NCBI GenBank assembly: GCA_011957885.1
Contig: BLMO01000122.1
Location: forward strand, 1-50,160
Length of the DNA: 50,160 bases
Source of the DNA: Clostridiales bacterium
Lineage (GTDB): Bacteria > Bacillota > Clostridia > Oscillospirales > CAG-272
Reading direction: 5' to 3'
Of the stretch, positions 25,617 through 35,107 are shown piece after piece. The position numbers and the translations under genes were made by a program. Below the pieces are notes generated by a model, which was not told the DNA's origin, did no database searches, and saw only the letters and a list, made by a program, of their open reading frames with translations. Each line of letters starts with the position of its first letter. The stretch's first letter is position 1.

Positions 25617-25871
25617 ATGGATAAGTCAAATAGTCTTAAAAACAGACTGGATTATGTAATGTGTCAACAACAGAATAGTGATATGGAAAAGTTATTTGAT
25701 GCTTTGATTGATGAATTTTATAAGGAAATGAATTCATCCATTGAATTAGTAGCACTATTAGGTATGATAGAGGAGTTTTACGCTGATAAAATTTCTTTTG
25801 ACTCATTGATAGATTATATACAGTCGGGATCTGAAAATGACATTACAAAACAGTCTGAAAATGAAATGTAA
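25617..25871 (+). CDS. Second carrier-protein-like small protein
   Basis: An 84-residue protein of carrier-protein size and helix pattern. MNSSIELVALLGMIEEFYADK, then ISFDSLIDYIQ, aligns with helix II to helix IV of an ACP (DSLELVxLxxxIExxF, then FDSLxDYI). The expected DS is replaced by SS, so whether it is pantetheinylated is uncertain; the second Ser could still be the site. The C-terminal tail SGSENDITKQSENEM is polar. It overlaps the next gene (ATG 25861) by 11 bp, so the three genes 25363-26841 are tightly coupled. It may be a degenerate or partner carrier domain. Confidence 0.55.
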   Translation: MDKSNSLKNRLDYVMCQQQNSDMEKLFDALIDEFYKEMNSSIELVALLGMIEEFYADKISFDSLIDYIQSGSENDITKQSENEM

Positions 25872-26841
25872 CATAAAGGTCGACAGGGGAGCGAATTGTT
25901 TTTTTTCTAATATGCGCGATCTTGTCAACCATATATTGGACTTGAACTTAAAAGAATACAGTTTGTTTTTTGTATCAGAGTCACATAAAATCACGTATGA
26001 TGGTACCAATGAAAATCCCGTGAAAAATTTTCATATACAATCCCTCCATGATTCGATTTTTCGGATTTGTGAATACTTTCATTTGGATTGCAGTTTTTAT
26101 TTGAAGCAGGGAAAAAATGTGATTGATTTTTTAGAGAGCTGCATTGCGAATTCTCAACCTGCTCTGCTAATAGCGAACTCTCAGTTATTCACTTATCAAA
26201 AGCCGCCAGACTATTTAAAAAATGCAGAAGCCAAGCATATGGTTATCGTTCATGGAGTGGATTCTAAACAGAAAATTTTTTATGCTTTCGACACATATGT
26301 TTATGAAACGACTGCTATTGGGGATACTTATGAAGTTGAGTTGCCATATGACGAAGTGAAACGTTTTTCATTTGCAGCCTACAGAGTTTTTTTTAGTAAA
26401 AAATTAAATGTTGAAGATAAGATTGAAATAAATTATCGTAAAATTCTTCATGATTATCTGAACGTTGGCTGCAAAAATGGGGTAAATGTCTTTACAGCAT
26501 TAGGTGATGATTTGAAAAGATTGAAAATATTGCCGGAAAGTTTGGTTCGCAAGTATTTGGAGGATATCCACTATTTCTTGAAAATACGCTATGGGTTTGT
26601 GAATCAATATTTAGGCAATATGATGGATGATATTCTGTGTTTTCAGGAACATAAAGCTTTTGCGTGGGAACTTTATGAAAAGTATTTAGAGGCCTGGTCA
26701 TATTTATTTGCAAGACTAATATTGTCTAACTATATGGACAGTCCTAAAATAATAGATCGTGTCATTTCCGGTTTACAGCAGATTGAAGAATGTCAGAGAT
26801 CTTTTTTTTATTATTTATGCGTTCATTGCAAAAACAAATGA
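25861..26841 (+). CDS. BtrH/C39-peptidase-like acyltransferase-type protein 1 of 3
   Basis: A 326-residue protein of the BtrH N-terminal/papain-like class. The start MKCNIKVDRGANCFF places the putative nucleophile Cys13 as in homologues. The His-Asp pair follows in KHMVIVHGVDSKQKIFYAFDTY. The remaining C-terminal 150 residues are helical. BtrH moves an acyl group from a carrier protein to an amine in butirosin biosynthesis. I chose ATG 25861 because it sets the Cys at the same distance as in the paralogue at 32206; an in-frame ATG at 25837 would add eight residues. It follows two carrier-type proteins and precedes the KS gene, which fits an ACP-to-amine transfer or offloading step. Confidence 0.7.
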   Translation: MKCNIKVDRGANCFFSNMRDLVNHILDLNLKEYSLFFVSESHKITYDGTNENPVKNFHIQSLHDSIFRICEYFHLDCSFYLKQGKNVIDFLESCIANSQPALLIANSQLFTYQKPPDYLKNAEAKHMVIVHGVDSKQKIFYAFDTYVYETTAIGDTYEVELPYDEVKRFSFAAYRVFFSKKLNVEDKIEINYRKILHDYLNVGCKNGVNVFTALGDDLKRLKILPESLVRKYLEDIHYFLKIRYGFVNQYLGNMMDDILCFQEHKAFAWELYEKYLEAWSYLFARLILSNYMDSPKIIDRVISGLQQIEECQRSFFYYLCVHCKNK

Positions 26842-26862
26842 ATAAGGAAGAGGCAGAGAAAC

Positions 26863-29800
26863 ATGAATTGGGGAAACGGGATAGCGGTAACAGGAATAGC
26901 ATTGGAATTTCCTAAATGTAGATCAGTTAAAGATTTTTGGGATATACTTAAAGACGGACGGTGCGTTTTGGGGAACCTACCTATAAAGAGGTATGAACAA
27001 TTGCTCCATTATCGCACCGTAAATCCTCGTCTGGGGAACCTTTCAGATATGCAGGCTTCATTTATGGATACGATTGATACATTTGATAATAGTTTTTTTC
27101 ATGTATCACCGGGAGATGCATTGCAGATGGATCCAAGCCAAAGAAAATGTATGGAAATTATTTGGCATGCGTTGGAAGATGCAGGCTGCTCAGAGAATTC
27201 GCTTGTAAATTCAAAGACTGGTGTGTTTGTTGGTTGCGCAAGTGAAACAGAATACAAGCAAATGTTGCGCGCATATGGATATAAACCGACACCCTCAAGC
27301 GTTTTAGGAAATTGCTTTGCAGCTATTTCAGGCCATATTTCACATTATTTGGATTTAAAAGGACCCAATATGGTGATAAACACTGTATGTTCGTCATCAT
27401 TGGTTGCTGTTTATCTGGCAAGTTTATCTTTGCTTAATAGGGAAAGCAACATTGCTGTAGCCGGAGGTTGCGAATTAAGGGTTTTACCGCATCGTGTTGG
27501 GTTGTTTGGAATTGAATCGTCTGATGGAATTACACGTACATTTGATGACCTTTCAGATGGAACCGGCACAGGAGAGGGTGTTGCAGCTGTCGTTTTAAAA
27601 CGATATGAGGATGCAGTTATAGATCGTGATAGAATATATGCTGTCATAAAAGGAGGCGCAGTTAATCACGATGGCCAGTGCATGAGTTTTTCAGCGCCAA
27701 ATCCGAATGCACAATATGAACTCATCAAAAACGTTTGGACACGCGCTAAAATTAATCCTGAAAATATTGGTTACATTGAGGCTCACGGAACGGGTACACA
27801 ACTTGGTGACACTATTGAGTTTGAAGCATTAAGTAGGGCATTTGCCGATTTTACTCCCCAAAAAAGTTTTTGTGGAATCGGGAGTGTTAAGAGTAATATT
27901 GGTCATCTCGATTCAGCCGCTGGGATCGCCGGCCTAATTAAAGCAGTGTTATGTTTATACAATAAACAACTGGTTCCTTCCTTGCATTTTCTGTATCCAA
28001 ACAGGGAAATTTCCTTTATAGATTCCCCTTTCTATGTATGTGATAGAACTCAAGATTGGAAGTCAAACGCCTGCGGGAGGCTGTGTGGCGTCAGTTCTTT
28101 TGGACTGACAGGTACGAACTGCCATTTAGTTTTACAAGAATCACCAACATTTGCACACGATCAGAACACGGAAAAACAATGGTATGTGTTAACTGTTTCG
28201 GCAAAGACACCGGTTGCACTAAAACAATTAATTGACCAGTATTCCCACTTTATAGCTGAATTAGAACCGGGAAATTTGCAATCATTATGTTATACTAGCA
28301 ATATGCGGCGGACACATTTTGAGCATCGCTTTGTCTGCGTCGCTCATGATGTACGTTCTCTGCTTGCATGTTTGGCATCATTTCAATCGGCAATACCGGT
28401 TATAGATGACGGAAGGGATTTGGATTCCCGGGGGAATTTATGCTGTGAGTTGGCACGCAATTATCTTGCAGGAGGTAGTCCTGATTGGAGTAGGCTTTAC
28501 GATAGCAGTATAAAAGCGTGCTCAACTCCATGTTATCCCTTTGCAGAGGATCATTTTTGGCCTAGTCTACAGTTGGCCTATACCAAACAATCCCGAGAAG
28601 TTTCTGCTGATCGTTCTACGGTTGAGAACAAGAATGATTCTGTTATTGAAGTTATCAAAAACGTGCTAGGATATGACACGATTGATGCGACAAAGTCTTT
28701 TCAGGAAATTAGCGGAAGTTCCATTCATATATTGCATATTGCTCAACAGCTTAAAGAAAAGTTTAACATCTCTTTTAAAGCGTCTGACCTTTTGGAATCA
28801 CCAAGCATTACGGATTTTTGTAAGTTGTTGAAGTTTGACCAAACTTATCCAGAAAATCTTGATAAGCCTTCCATCTGGAAAATATCCAAGTTACAAAAAA
28901 GATATTTTATAAACAGTTTATATTCTAAACATGCGTTGGAAAATGTTTTGGTAGATTATATTTCCTTACCGTTAGAAAGTCAGGATAATAGAATAGTGGA
29001 TGCTTTAAATGAAGTATTCTGCAAACATGATATCTTTCGTACGACTTTCCGTTGTGGCAATGGATGTTTCAACGCAATTGTCGAAGATAAAGCAATCATG
29101 TCAGTCATAAGTCATCGAGAATTAATTGATGATAAGGAATTTGTAAACTGTGTTTTAAAAAATTGCCGCTCTTTTTCCCCCGATAAATTGCCTCTAATCC
29201 AGTTTCATATATTTTGCACCGCAAACCATAAGTTTTTAGTGGCAATATTTCATCGCTTGGTATGTGACGGCAATTCCATGCGCCTGTTATTTCAATCTTT
29301 TTTACAAGTATACTCAGGAAAAAAAAGCAAGCGGGAAATCATACAATTCCAGGATATTGTAAAAATCATTGATGAACAGGCGCAAAAAGATGCTATACAT
29401 ATTGCTAATTTGTACAAGAACATGTATATTATGCCCGCTAGAATTGCGCATCTATATGGCAACCCAAGAGTAATGGACCTATCAAATCTGCAGGAATCTA
29501 TTGAAAACTTTGTTCAAACATATAAAATTGGGCTTTTGCCGTTCTTTACTGCTATTTGTATGTTAAATAGATTGTTCGTATTAGGGGAAAGACAGTTTAT
29601 TTTTGGTATTGTATTTCCCGGGCGAGAAAATTCTCAATTAATAGATGTTATTGGACCTTTTTCAAATATTGTTCCGTTTCGGTATACATTAAACGAAGAC
29701 ATGCCTCTTGTTAACTTTTTTTATGAGGTCAGCCGTTTGATCAACGATTTGCGACGCTATCAAAGTGCATTATTTGAGGATCTCTATAATTTATCCGGCA

Positions 29801-30090
29801 TCAATTATATGAGTCAAATAACGGATATTATCAATTTGTCTGAAGGTTATATGAGAGAAGATAGCAGAGGCGTTACGTCACTTTTTTTGTCAAATACTAA
29901 TTTGAGAAGTTCTCAAGAAAAGTGCCGGAGTGATATTTTCTGGACTCCCAAAAAGGTTTTAATTCACACTTTTCAAGGGTGTGGATTTTCTGTATCAAAA
30001 GAAAACGGTTTTAGCATACAGAAAATCACTTCGCTTTTAAAAAGTACCATAGACGGCACAATTAAAGATATTCAAAGAAAGGTTAGATGA
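26863..30090 (+). CDS. PKS/NRPS hybrid protein: KS-linker-ACP-condensation
   Basis: A 1075-residue protein. The ketosynthase spans about 5-430 with the full triad: Cys176 in TVCSSSLV, His308 in EAHGTGTQLGD and His348 in KSNIGHLDSAAG. After a short linker comes a carrier domain (about 590-660, EISGSSIHILHIAQQL, Ser about 620). A condensation-type domain (about 675-1040) follows. Its catalytic motif reads HRLVCDG (797-803) instead of HHxxxDG, so the usual general-base His is Arg. The domain may be inactive or perform another reaction. There is no AT, KR, DH or TE; the separate transferase at 35108 must act in trans. Order and coupling place it at the centre of chain assembly. Confidence 0.9.
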   Translation: MNWGNGIAVTGIALEFPKCRSVKDFWDILKDGRCVLGNLPIKRYEQLLHYRTVNPRLGNLSDMQASFMDTIDTFDNSFFHVSPGDALQMDPSQRKCMEIIWHALEDAGCSENSLVNSKTGVFVGCASETEYKQMLRAYGYKPTPSSVLGNCFAAISGHISHYLDLKGPNMVINTVCSSSLVAVYLASLSLLNRESNIAVAGGCELRVLPHRVGLFGIESSDGITRTFDDLSDGTGTGEGVAAVVLKRYEDAVIDRDRIYAVIKGGAVNHDGQCMSFSAPNPNAQYELIKNVWTRAKINPENIGYIEAHGTGTQLGDTIEFEALSRAFADFTPQKSFCGIGSVKSNIGHLDSAAGIAGLIKAVLCLYNKQLVPSLHFLYPNREISFIDSPFYVCDRTQDWKSNACGRLCGVSSFGLTGTNCHLVLQESPTFAHDQNTEKQWYVLTVSAKTPVALKQLIDQYSHFIAELEPGNLQSLCYTSNMRRTHFEHRFVCVAHDVRSLLACLASFQSAIPVIDDGRDLDSRGNLCCELARNYLAGGSPDWSRLYDSSIKACSTPCYPFAEDHFWPSLQLAYTKQSREVSADRSTVENKNDSVIEVIKNVLGYDTIDATKSFQEISGSSIHILHIAQQLKEKFNISFKASDLLESPSITDFCKLLKFDQTYPENLDKPSIWKISKLQKRYFINSLYSKHALENVLVDYISLPLESQDNRIVDALNEVFCKHDIFRTTFRCGNGCFNAIVEDKAIMSVISHRELIDDKEFVNCVLKNCRSFSPDKLPLIQFHIFCTANHKFLVAIFHRLVCDGNSMRLLFQSFLQVYSGKKSKREIIQFQDIVKIIDEQAQKDAIHIANLYKNMYIMPARIAHLYGNPRVMDLSNLQESIENFVQTYKIGLLPFFTAICMLNRLFVLGERQFIFGIVFPGRENSQLIDVIGPFSNIVPFRYTLNEDMPLVNFFYEVSRLINDLRRYQSALFEDLYNLSGINYMSQITDIINLSEGYMREDSRGVTSLFLSNTNLRSSQEKCRSDIFWTPKKVLIHTFQGCGFSVSKENGFSIQKITSLLKSTIDGTIKDIQRKVR

Positions 30091-30094
30091 AAAT

Positions 30095-31119
30095 ATGTTG
30101 AAGAATTGCTCTAAAATATCAACAGATATACCGGTAAGATGTTATCAGTTGTATGCTTATCCATTACATAGTATTTTTTTGTGTGATGGCGCCTATGACT
30201 GGTACTTTAGTAACTATATCAATTATAAACTTTTCACGTATGAAGATGCCGCTATTAAATCAAATAACATAGACTTGAAGTATATTGCTCCGCGATATAA
30301 TGAATTCCCCTCTTTCGTTATAAAATCAATGCATAGAGATATATTTGCTAAATATTTATTACAGGATATTCGTGATTTTATATGCTATTATATTGACCAA
30401 GGCTGTACAATATCGTTTTTTGTTGATGAATTTTATATTCCTAATCGGGCTCGCTACAACAAGGAGCACAAAACACATCAGCTTTTAGTTATCGGTTATG
30501 ATTTTCAAAATGACCAAGTTAAAATTATTGGATATGATGCCTCCTATTCATACTGTACAAGCTATATTTCAACAGTCAGCCTGATTAATGGTTTTTCATG
30601 TTGCCCTTATATTCGCATGCTATCTGAAAATGTAACGATTTACCAAGTAAAAGACATCCAAAAAACATATGATATAGATATAAACATATTTAAAAGCGAT
30701 TTGTTTGAATTTTACCATTCCATAAATTCCTATAGTCCAGAAGTGGCAGTAGATTATGGTGTAAACAAAATTGATTTTGGTCTTCAATGTTACAAAACGT
30801 TGGGAGATTTCTTTGCCAATCCCAATTATTATACCAAAAATCATCCTATGTTCTATATGATTTGTGAACATAAAGCTAATATGGTCAAAAAACTTCAATA
30901 TCTACAAAAAAAGACAGGAGTTAATATGGGAAATTTGATTATTGAATATCAATCTATTCACAGCTTGGCAAAAAGAATTTTACAGTTTTTTTGAAGAGAG
31001 TACATAACTCTCCTGGCGAGACAAGTTTTAATAAAGCTTCCCGGAGGATTGTCGATCTTCTTGATGAAATCTACGAAAAAGAATATAATACGGTATCCAA
31101 AATACTCGAAAAAATTTAA
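30095..31119 (+). CDS. BtrH/C39-like protein 2 of 3, with a frameshift near its end
   Basis: The first frame encodes 299 residues. It resembles the BtrH/C39-like proteins of clostridial PKS/NRPS loci: LHSIFLCDGAYDWYFSNYIN near the start, then VDEFYIPNRARYNKEHKTHQLLVIGYD with the conserved His before a GYD strand, and GYDASYSYCTSYIST. The frame stops at 30994 right after seven T (30986-30992). One extra T would continue it as LKRVHNSPGETSFNKAS and DEIYEKEYNTVSKILEKI to 31119, about 341 residues, with clear coding character. No Cys sits exactly where copies 1 and 3 have it, so it may be a non-catalytic partner. It begins 4 bp after the PKS stop. Confidence 0.6.
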
Positions 31120-31136
31120 AATTAAGGGTGGTTTTT

Positions 31137-32078
31137 ATTAAACGAAATTTTGGTATTGGGTGTATGCGATGGCAAGCTAACATGGTGGAAAACAGAAAAA
31201 TTGTCCATTTGGCAATGGAGAAAAATATTAATTATTTCGAAACAGCGCCTATATACACAAAAGGCATAAATGAAGTAATACTTGCAGATGCCTTAAAAGG
31301 CATTCAAAGGAGCAAATATAAAATTGCGACAAAATTACACGTACATTTATGTAATACATATAAAGACTGTGAAAACAGTTTAAATAACTCTCTCATGCGA
31401 TTTAACACAGATTATATAGATTATTATATGCTCCATAGACTCAACAAGGAACTTTTTTCAAGCGCAGTAAACAGGGGTATGTTGGACTTTTGCGACAGAA
31501 TGAAAAAAAAAGGAAAAATAAGATTTTTAGGTTTTTCATTTCATGATAATTATAATGTATTTGAGCAAATTATCACTTTTTACCATTGGGACTTTGCGCA
31601 GGTTAGGATGAACTATCTGGATGATACCAGGGAGGCTACCCTTCAGGGAATAAGATTAGCAGGAAAGCTGAACATTCCAATCAGCGTAATGCAACCGTTA
31701 AAAGGGGGAGTTTTAGCAAACTTGCCAAAAGAAATGTATGATATCTTGCGGCAAAGCAAAGTTAATCCGGATCCAATTAGACTCGCATTAAAATGGGTAT
31801 GCAATCTTGAACCGGTCAAATTAATTCTTTTAGGAGCAGCAACAGAGCAACAACTTTTAGAATGCAGTAAAAATTTTGATGTTCTGCAAAATAGTACGTT
31901 AACCACGGAAGAAAAAGAAATAATCACGAAAATAAAATTATTATATGAAACTCAAAAGAAGGTCGATTGTACATATTGTATGTATTGTAACAATGTGTGT
32001 CCAAGCAATATACCCATAGGAAACATATTTATGCAATACAATTTATCCGCAAATGTTACAAACATAGATAAAAAATGA
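31137..32078 (+). CDS. Fe-S-associated aldo/keto reductase, apparent ATT start
   Basis: A protein of about 313 residues in the aldo/keto reductase family with C-terminal Fe-S motif. It has NYFETAPIYTKGINEVILADAL with the catalytic Tyr, YKIATKLHV with the Lys, and DYIDYYMLHRLNKELF. RFLGFSFHDNYN and MQPLKGGVL follow, then CTYCMYCNNVCPSNIPIGN as the cluster motif. The natural N-terminus KRNFGIGCMRW follows ATT 31137, which has AAGGG 8 nt upstream; GTG 31128 lies inside that ribosome site. I therefore favour ATT initiation. The frame ends in AAAAAATGA; the missing second cluster motif is in the next frame (32075-32194). It probably reduces a carbonyl of the growing product. Confidence 0.8.
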   Translation: MKRNFGIGCMRWQANMVENRKIVHLAMEKNINYFETAPIYTKGINEVILADALKGIQRSKYKIATKLHVHLCNTYKDCENSLNNSLMRFNTDYIDYYMLHRLNKELFSSAVNRGMLDFCDRMKKKGKIRFLGFSFHDNYNVFEQIITFYHWDFAQVRMNYLDDTREATLQGIRLAGKLNIPISVMQPLKGGVLANLPKEMYDILRQSKVNPDPIRLALKWVCNLEPVKLILLGAATEQQLLECSKNFDVLQNSTLTTEEKEIITKIKLLYETQKKVDCTYCMYCNNVCPSNIPIGNIFMQYNLSANVTNIDKK

Positions 32079-32194
32079 TTTCTAAGTTAAGAGAATTTAA
32101 CTGTGTAGACTGTGGAAAGTGCGAATCGATTTGTCCGCAATCTGTTCCGGTGCGTCTACATCTTGCTAACATAAAAAATTTTCAACATAGATAG
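32075..32194 (+). pseudogene. Displaced ferredoxin-like tail of the aldo/keto reductase
   Basis: A 39-codon frame from ATG 32075 encodes MISKLREFNCVDCGKCESIC, then PQSVPVRLHLANIKN. The pattern CX2CX2CX3CP matches the last cluster motif of Fe-S aldo/keto reductases (CxxCGKCExxCPQxIPI). It overlaps the reductase stop by 4 bp. One extra A in the AAAAAA run at 32070-32075 would fuse it into the reductase. It is either a split gene product, translated by ATGA coupling, or an indel artefact. Confidence 0.7.
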
Positions 32195-32205
32195 TGGATG
32201 ATGAA

Positions 32206-33159
32206 ATGAAAACACTTGTTGGATTTAGAAAAGATCAAAATGCGAATTGTTTAGAAAATATTTTCCTTGCATTGATTTACCGCATAACTCCAAACTGTCT
32301 ACCACATATTTATTCCTATTGTTGGGATTTCGGATATTTGGAAAAAGATAAAAGTTCATTGGGGTTATCGCAACGTTTGTCTAATACAAAAGATCAGATG
32401 ATGCAACAAAAACTTCTAAAGCGATACCATGGAATAGCTATACAATGGTCAGAGGACTATAATTTATTGGAATGGATGTCGGGAGAATTTCCTTACATTA
32501 TCTGTGGGGATGCCTTTTGGTTTTCTTGGAATTTAGCATATCAAAGCGCTCATATTCCCCATTATTTTTTTCTTACAAAAAAAGAAGATGATTATTTTAT
32601 AATTGATGACCCTTATTTTAATCTTTACAACCAGATTTTGCCTACTAATGTATTGAAGCAGAGTCTCATAAAGGTAGGGAAAGTTTCTGTCGAACCAAGC
32701 AGTGAATTTATTATACTTGAAGAATTTGTTAATTCTTTAAAGTATGTTATAGAAGGATACGATGGAAAAGGTGATCATTATCAGATAAGATTACTAGCAG
32801 AAGAAATTTATAATGATATTAACTTGCAGCAATATTTAATACAGGAAACCGAAGACCCTGCGAACTCAAAAGTTTTGATTACTTTGAAACATATTGCCAG
32901 AGGCAGGATTAAATATAGTAAGTACTGGAAAAATTATGCTCATATTGATGTAATACATTCTCTCATAGGTAAAATGAATGAAATTTATGAAACATGGGAT
33001 ATAGTAGTCAAGTTGTTTATTCGCCTTTTCTTCGATAAAAATGAAAAATGTATTCGTGAAAGAATTTATGAACAATTAATTAAAATTGCAAATGCAGAAA
33101 AAAAAGCAAGTCAGGACGCTTTGAGAGAATGTAGTGCATGGATTGGAGATGAAGTTTGA
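32206..33159 (+). CDS. BtrH/C39-like acyltransferase-type protein 3 of 3
   Basis: A 317-residue protein starting MKTLVGFRKDQNANCLENIF, with the putative nucleophile Cys15 in the same place as copy 1 (RGANCFF). Then come a central WMSGEFPYIICGDAFWFSWN block and IPHYFFLTKKEDDYFIIDDPYF, which supplies the His and Asp of a papain-like triad. The C-terminal 150 residues are helical. I chose ATG 32206; an in-frame GTG at 32194 overlaps the upstream stop. The end overlaps the start of the fourth radical SAM gene by up to 26 bp. Having three family members in one locus suggests more than one acyl-transfer step or a heteromeric complex. Confidence 0.6.
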   Translation: MKTLVGFRKDQNANCLENIFLALIYRITPNCLPHIYSYCWDFGYLEKDKSSLGLSQRLSNTKDQMMQQKLLKRYHGIAIQWSEDYNLLEWMSGEFPYIICGDAFWFSWNLAYQSAHIPHYFFLTKKEDDYFIIDDPYFNLYNQILPTNVLKQSLIKVGKVSVEPSSEFIILEEFVNSLKYVIEGYDGKGDHYQIRLLAEEIYNDINLQQYLIQETEDPANSKVLITLKHIARGRIKYSKYWKNYAHIDVIHSLIGKMNEIYETWDIVVKLFIRLFFDKNEKCIRERIYEQLIKIANAEKKASQDALRECSAWIGDEV

Positions 33160-34759
33160 CGCAGTGAAAACGAAAATTTTGTTAATGGCAGTGTATAGTC
33201 CGACAATGTTACTTGCTTATGAGGAAGTTGGTATTTGCAGTATTGCAGCAGTTTTAAGACAGGCTGGCTATGAAGTTCGCTTAATAATGCAATACGAAAA
33301 AAATATTTCTTATAAGGAAATTGTTAAATTTAATCCCGCAGTTGTTGGGTTTACTACATATAATGCAAATATTTCGGAAGTTAATCGAGTAAGTAATCAG
33401 TTAAGGGAGTTTTTACCAAATGCGTTGCTTTGCCTTGGAGGAAATGAAGCAACTTTGAATGGCAATTGTCTGTTACGCGATATGAGGCAGATTGATTTCA
33501 TCATTATAGGCGAAGGTGAAAGAACATTTTTAAATGTAGTAACTGCAATAGACAAGAACGATGATTTTAGTAAAATACCTGGTACAATCGTTCGTTGTGG
33601 CGAGAATATAATACATAATGGACCCGCCGAGTTAATTAGCGACTTAGATTTGCTTCCGCCTATTGCAAGAGATTTTTTGTTGCAAAACAACATTAAAGTA
33701 GTTCAAATATCTTCATCCCGGGGATGTATGGGCAATTGTGCTTTTTGTGCATCCAATGTATTTTGGCGAAAATGGAGGGGACGTTCAGTCAAGCTTGTTA
33801 TAGATGAGATTGAAGATATTTACCATAAGTATAAATTAGATACATTTTATTTTATTGATGGTAGTTTTGAAGACCCGGATCCGAATTGTTCTAGAATGAC
33901 TGAAATTGCCCAAGAAATTATTAACAGAAGAATACCAATATATTATATGGCGCTTTTTCGTGCGGATTTTTGTAGAAAAGCAACTCCGAAGTTGATGGAA
34001 CTTTTAAAACGTTCAGGTTTGTTTACCGCGTTTGTAGGAATTGAAGCGGCTAACAAGGATGACCTTAAACTTTATAATAAAAGAAATACCGTTTCCGACT
34101 CACACGAGTCGATAAAACTTTTTGAACGTTACAATATTGGTCTTCAGATTGGGTTTATTTCTACAAACCCGTATTCTACGACAGAGAACGTTCTTGCTAA
34201 TATTGATTTTTTAGAGAAATATTCGTACTTGAATAGATTTACTACATATGAGATGTATCAGGGAACCTCCCTTCATCTGAAAATATGTACCGATGGATTG
34301 GAAAATAAGAATAAGCTTCTTGGTTATGAATATAAAGATTCCAATGTTGAAAAAACGGTCAATTATATCAATGAATATATTGACTCACGTTTAGAATTAA
34401 AAATACTATATAACGATGTTAATAATATTAAAAATTATATGGTTTTCATTTTCCCCCAAATTTTATCGCGATGCGAAAAAAATGAATATTGGAATGTGCA
34501 GCCTATGTTAGATCAATACAAAAAAGAACAATGTACTTTATTGGCTCAGATCAACAGCATTATCGGAAAATGGATGAAAAGTGCCTTGTATTTTTCGAAA
34601 TCTTTTATTGAATTTCAGAATCATTCTGATGTGTATTGGTCTGGCAGCGATATTGGTGATAAAGTACAAAAGATGAAAAATAAAACCAATCATTTTAATA
34701 GGGAGTTAGCACACATGAACCTGCCGTTTATTGAGAGACTTCAAAATTTTGTTATATAG
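33134..34759 (+). CDS. B12-binding-type radical SAM enzyme 4 of 4
   Basis: A 541-residue paralogue of the three tandem radical SAM enzymes, placed 14 kb away. N-terminal domain: YEEVGICSIAAVLRQAGYEVR, VVGFTTYNA, LCLGGNEATLNG and IIGEGERTFLNV. Cluster cysteines are C198, C202 and C205 (GCMGNCAFC). Then come FWRKWRGRSVKLVIDEI, FIDGSFEDPDPN, LFRADFCRKATPKLM, GLFTAFVGIEAANKDDLKLYNKR and GFISTNPYSTTENV. The Tyr of RADFYKK is Cys here. The start is uncertain: 33134, 33149 and 33164 are all in frame and none has a strong ribosome site. The gene is probably coupled to the preceding gene, which it overlaps. Confidence 0.85.
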   Translation: MHGLEMKFDAVKTKILLMAVYSPTMLLAYEEVGICSIAAVLRQAGYEVRLIMQYEKNISYKEIVKFNPAVVGFTTYNANISEVNRVSNQLREFLPNALLCLGGNEATLNGNCLLRDMRQIDFIIIGEGERTFLNVVTAIDKNDDFSKIPGTIVRCGENIIHNGPAELISDLDLLPPIARDFLLQNNIKVVQISSSRGCMGNCAFCASNVFWRKWRGRSVKLVIDEIEDIYHKYKLDTFYFIDGSFEDPDPNCSRMTEIAQEIINRRIPIYYMALFRADFCRKATPKLMELLKRSGLFTAFVGIEAANKDDLKLYNKRNTVSDSHESIKLFERYNIGLQIGFISTNPYSTTENVLANIDFLEKYSYLNRFTTYEMYQGTSLHLKICTDGLENKNKLLGYEYKDSNVEKTVNYINEYIDSRLELKILYNDVNNIKNYMVFIFPQILSRCEKNEYWNVQPMLDQYKKEQCTLLAQINSIIGKWMKSALYFSKSFIEFQNHSDVYWSGSDIGDKVQKMKNKTNHFNRELAHMNLPFIERLQNFVI

Positions 34760-35107
34760 CGCATCATTTTCTAATATAATCGATTACCAGTATAGCATAT
34801 GCTTGGTTCACCTTAATTTCAGTTGAACAGCAAATTTTAATGGAAAATCAATCCTTTGGATTCCCAATACGTTAGTTTTGCAAATGGCAATCGGGAGGAA
34901 AAATATAATAGATTGACGAACACATACAATTATAGTGTGATAATCGTTTGGATTGACCATTAATGATTCAGTTGTAATACCACAACAGAAAAATTTGTTA
35001 ATACTATCGCGCTTTTATGAAACAAAAAGCAGGATTTCGAATCAATACTTGCCTGCATATGTTTAATAATATACTTTATGTCGTAGAAAATACAAGGAGG
35101 TAAGTAT
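34760..35107 (+). promoter_or_regulatory. Intergenic region with a candidate promoter before the AT gene
   Basis: A 348-bp gap, the longest inside the central locus. TTGACG (34913-34918) is followed 20 bp later by TGTGATAAT (34936-34944), an extended -10 form, so a promoter for the 35108-45529 block is possible. A perfect AAGGAGGTAAGTAT ribosome site ends the region. No terminator hairpin with a T tract is seen after 34759. I see no gene in it. Confidence 0.4.
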
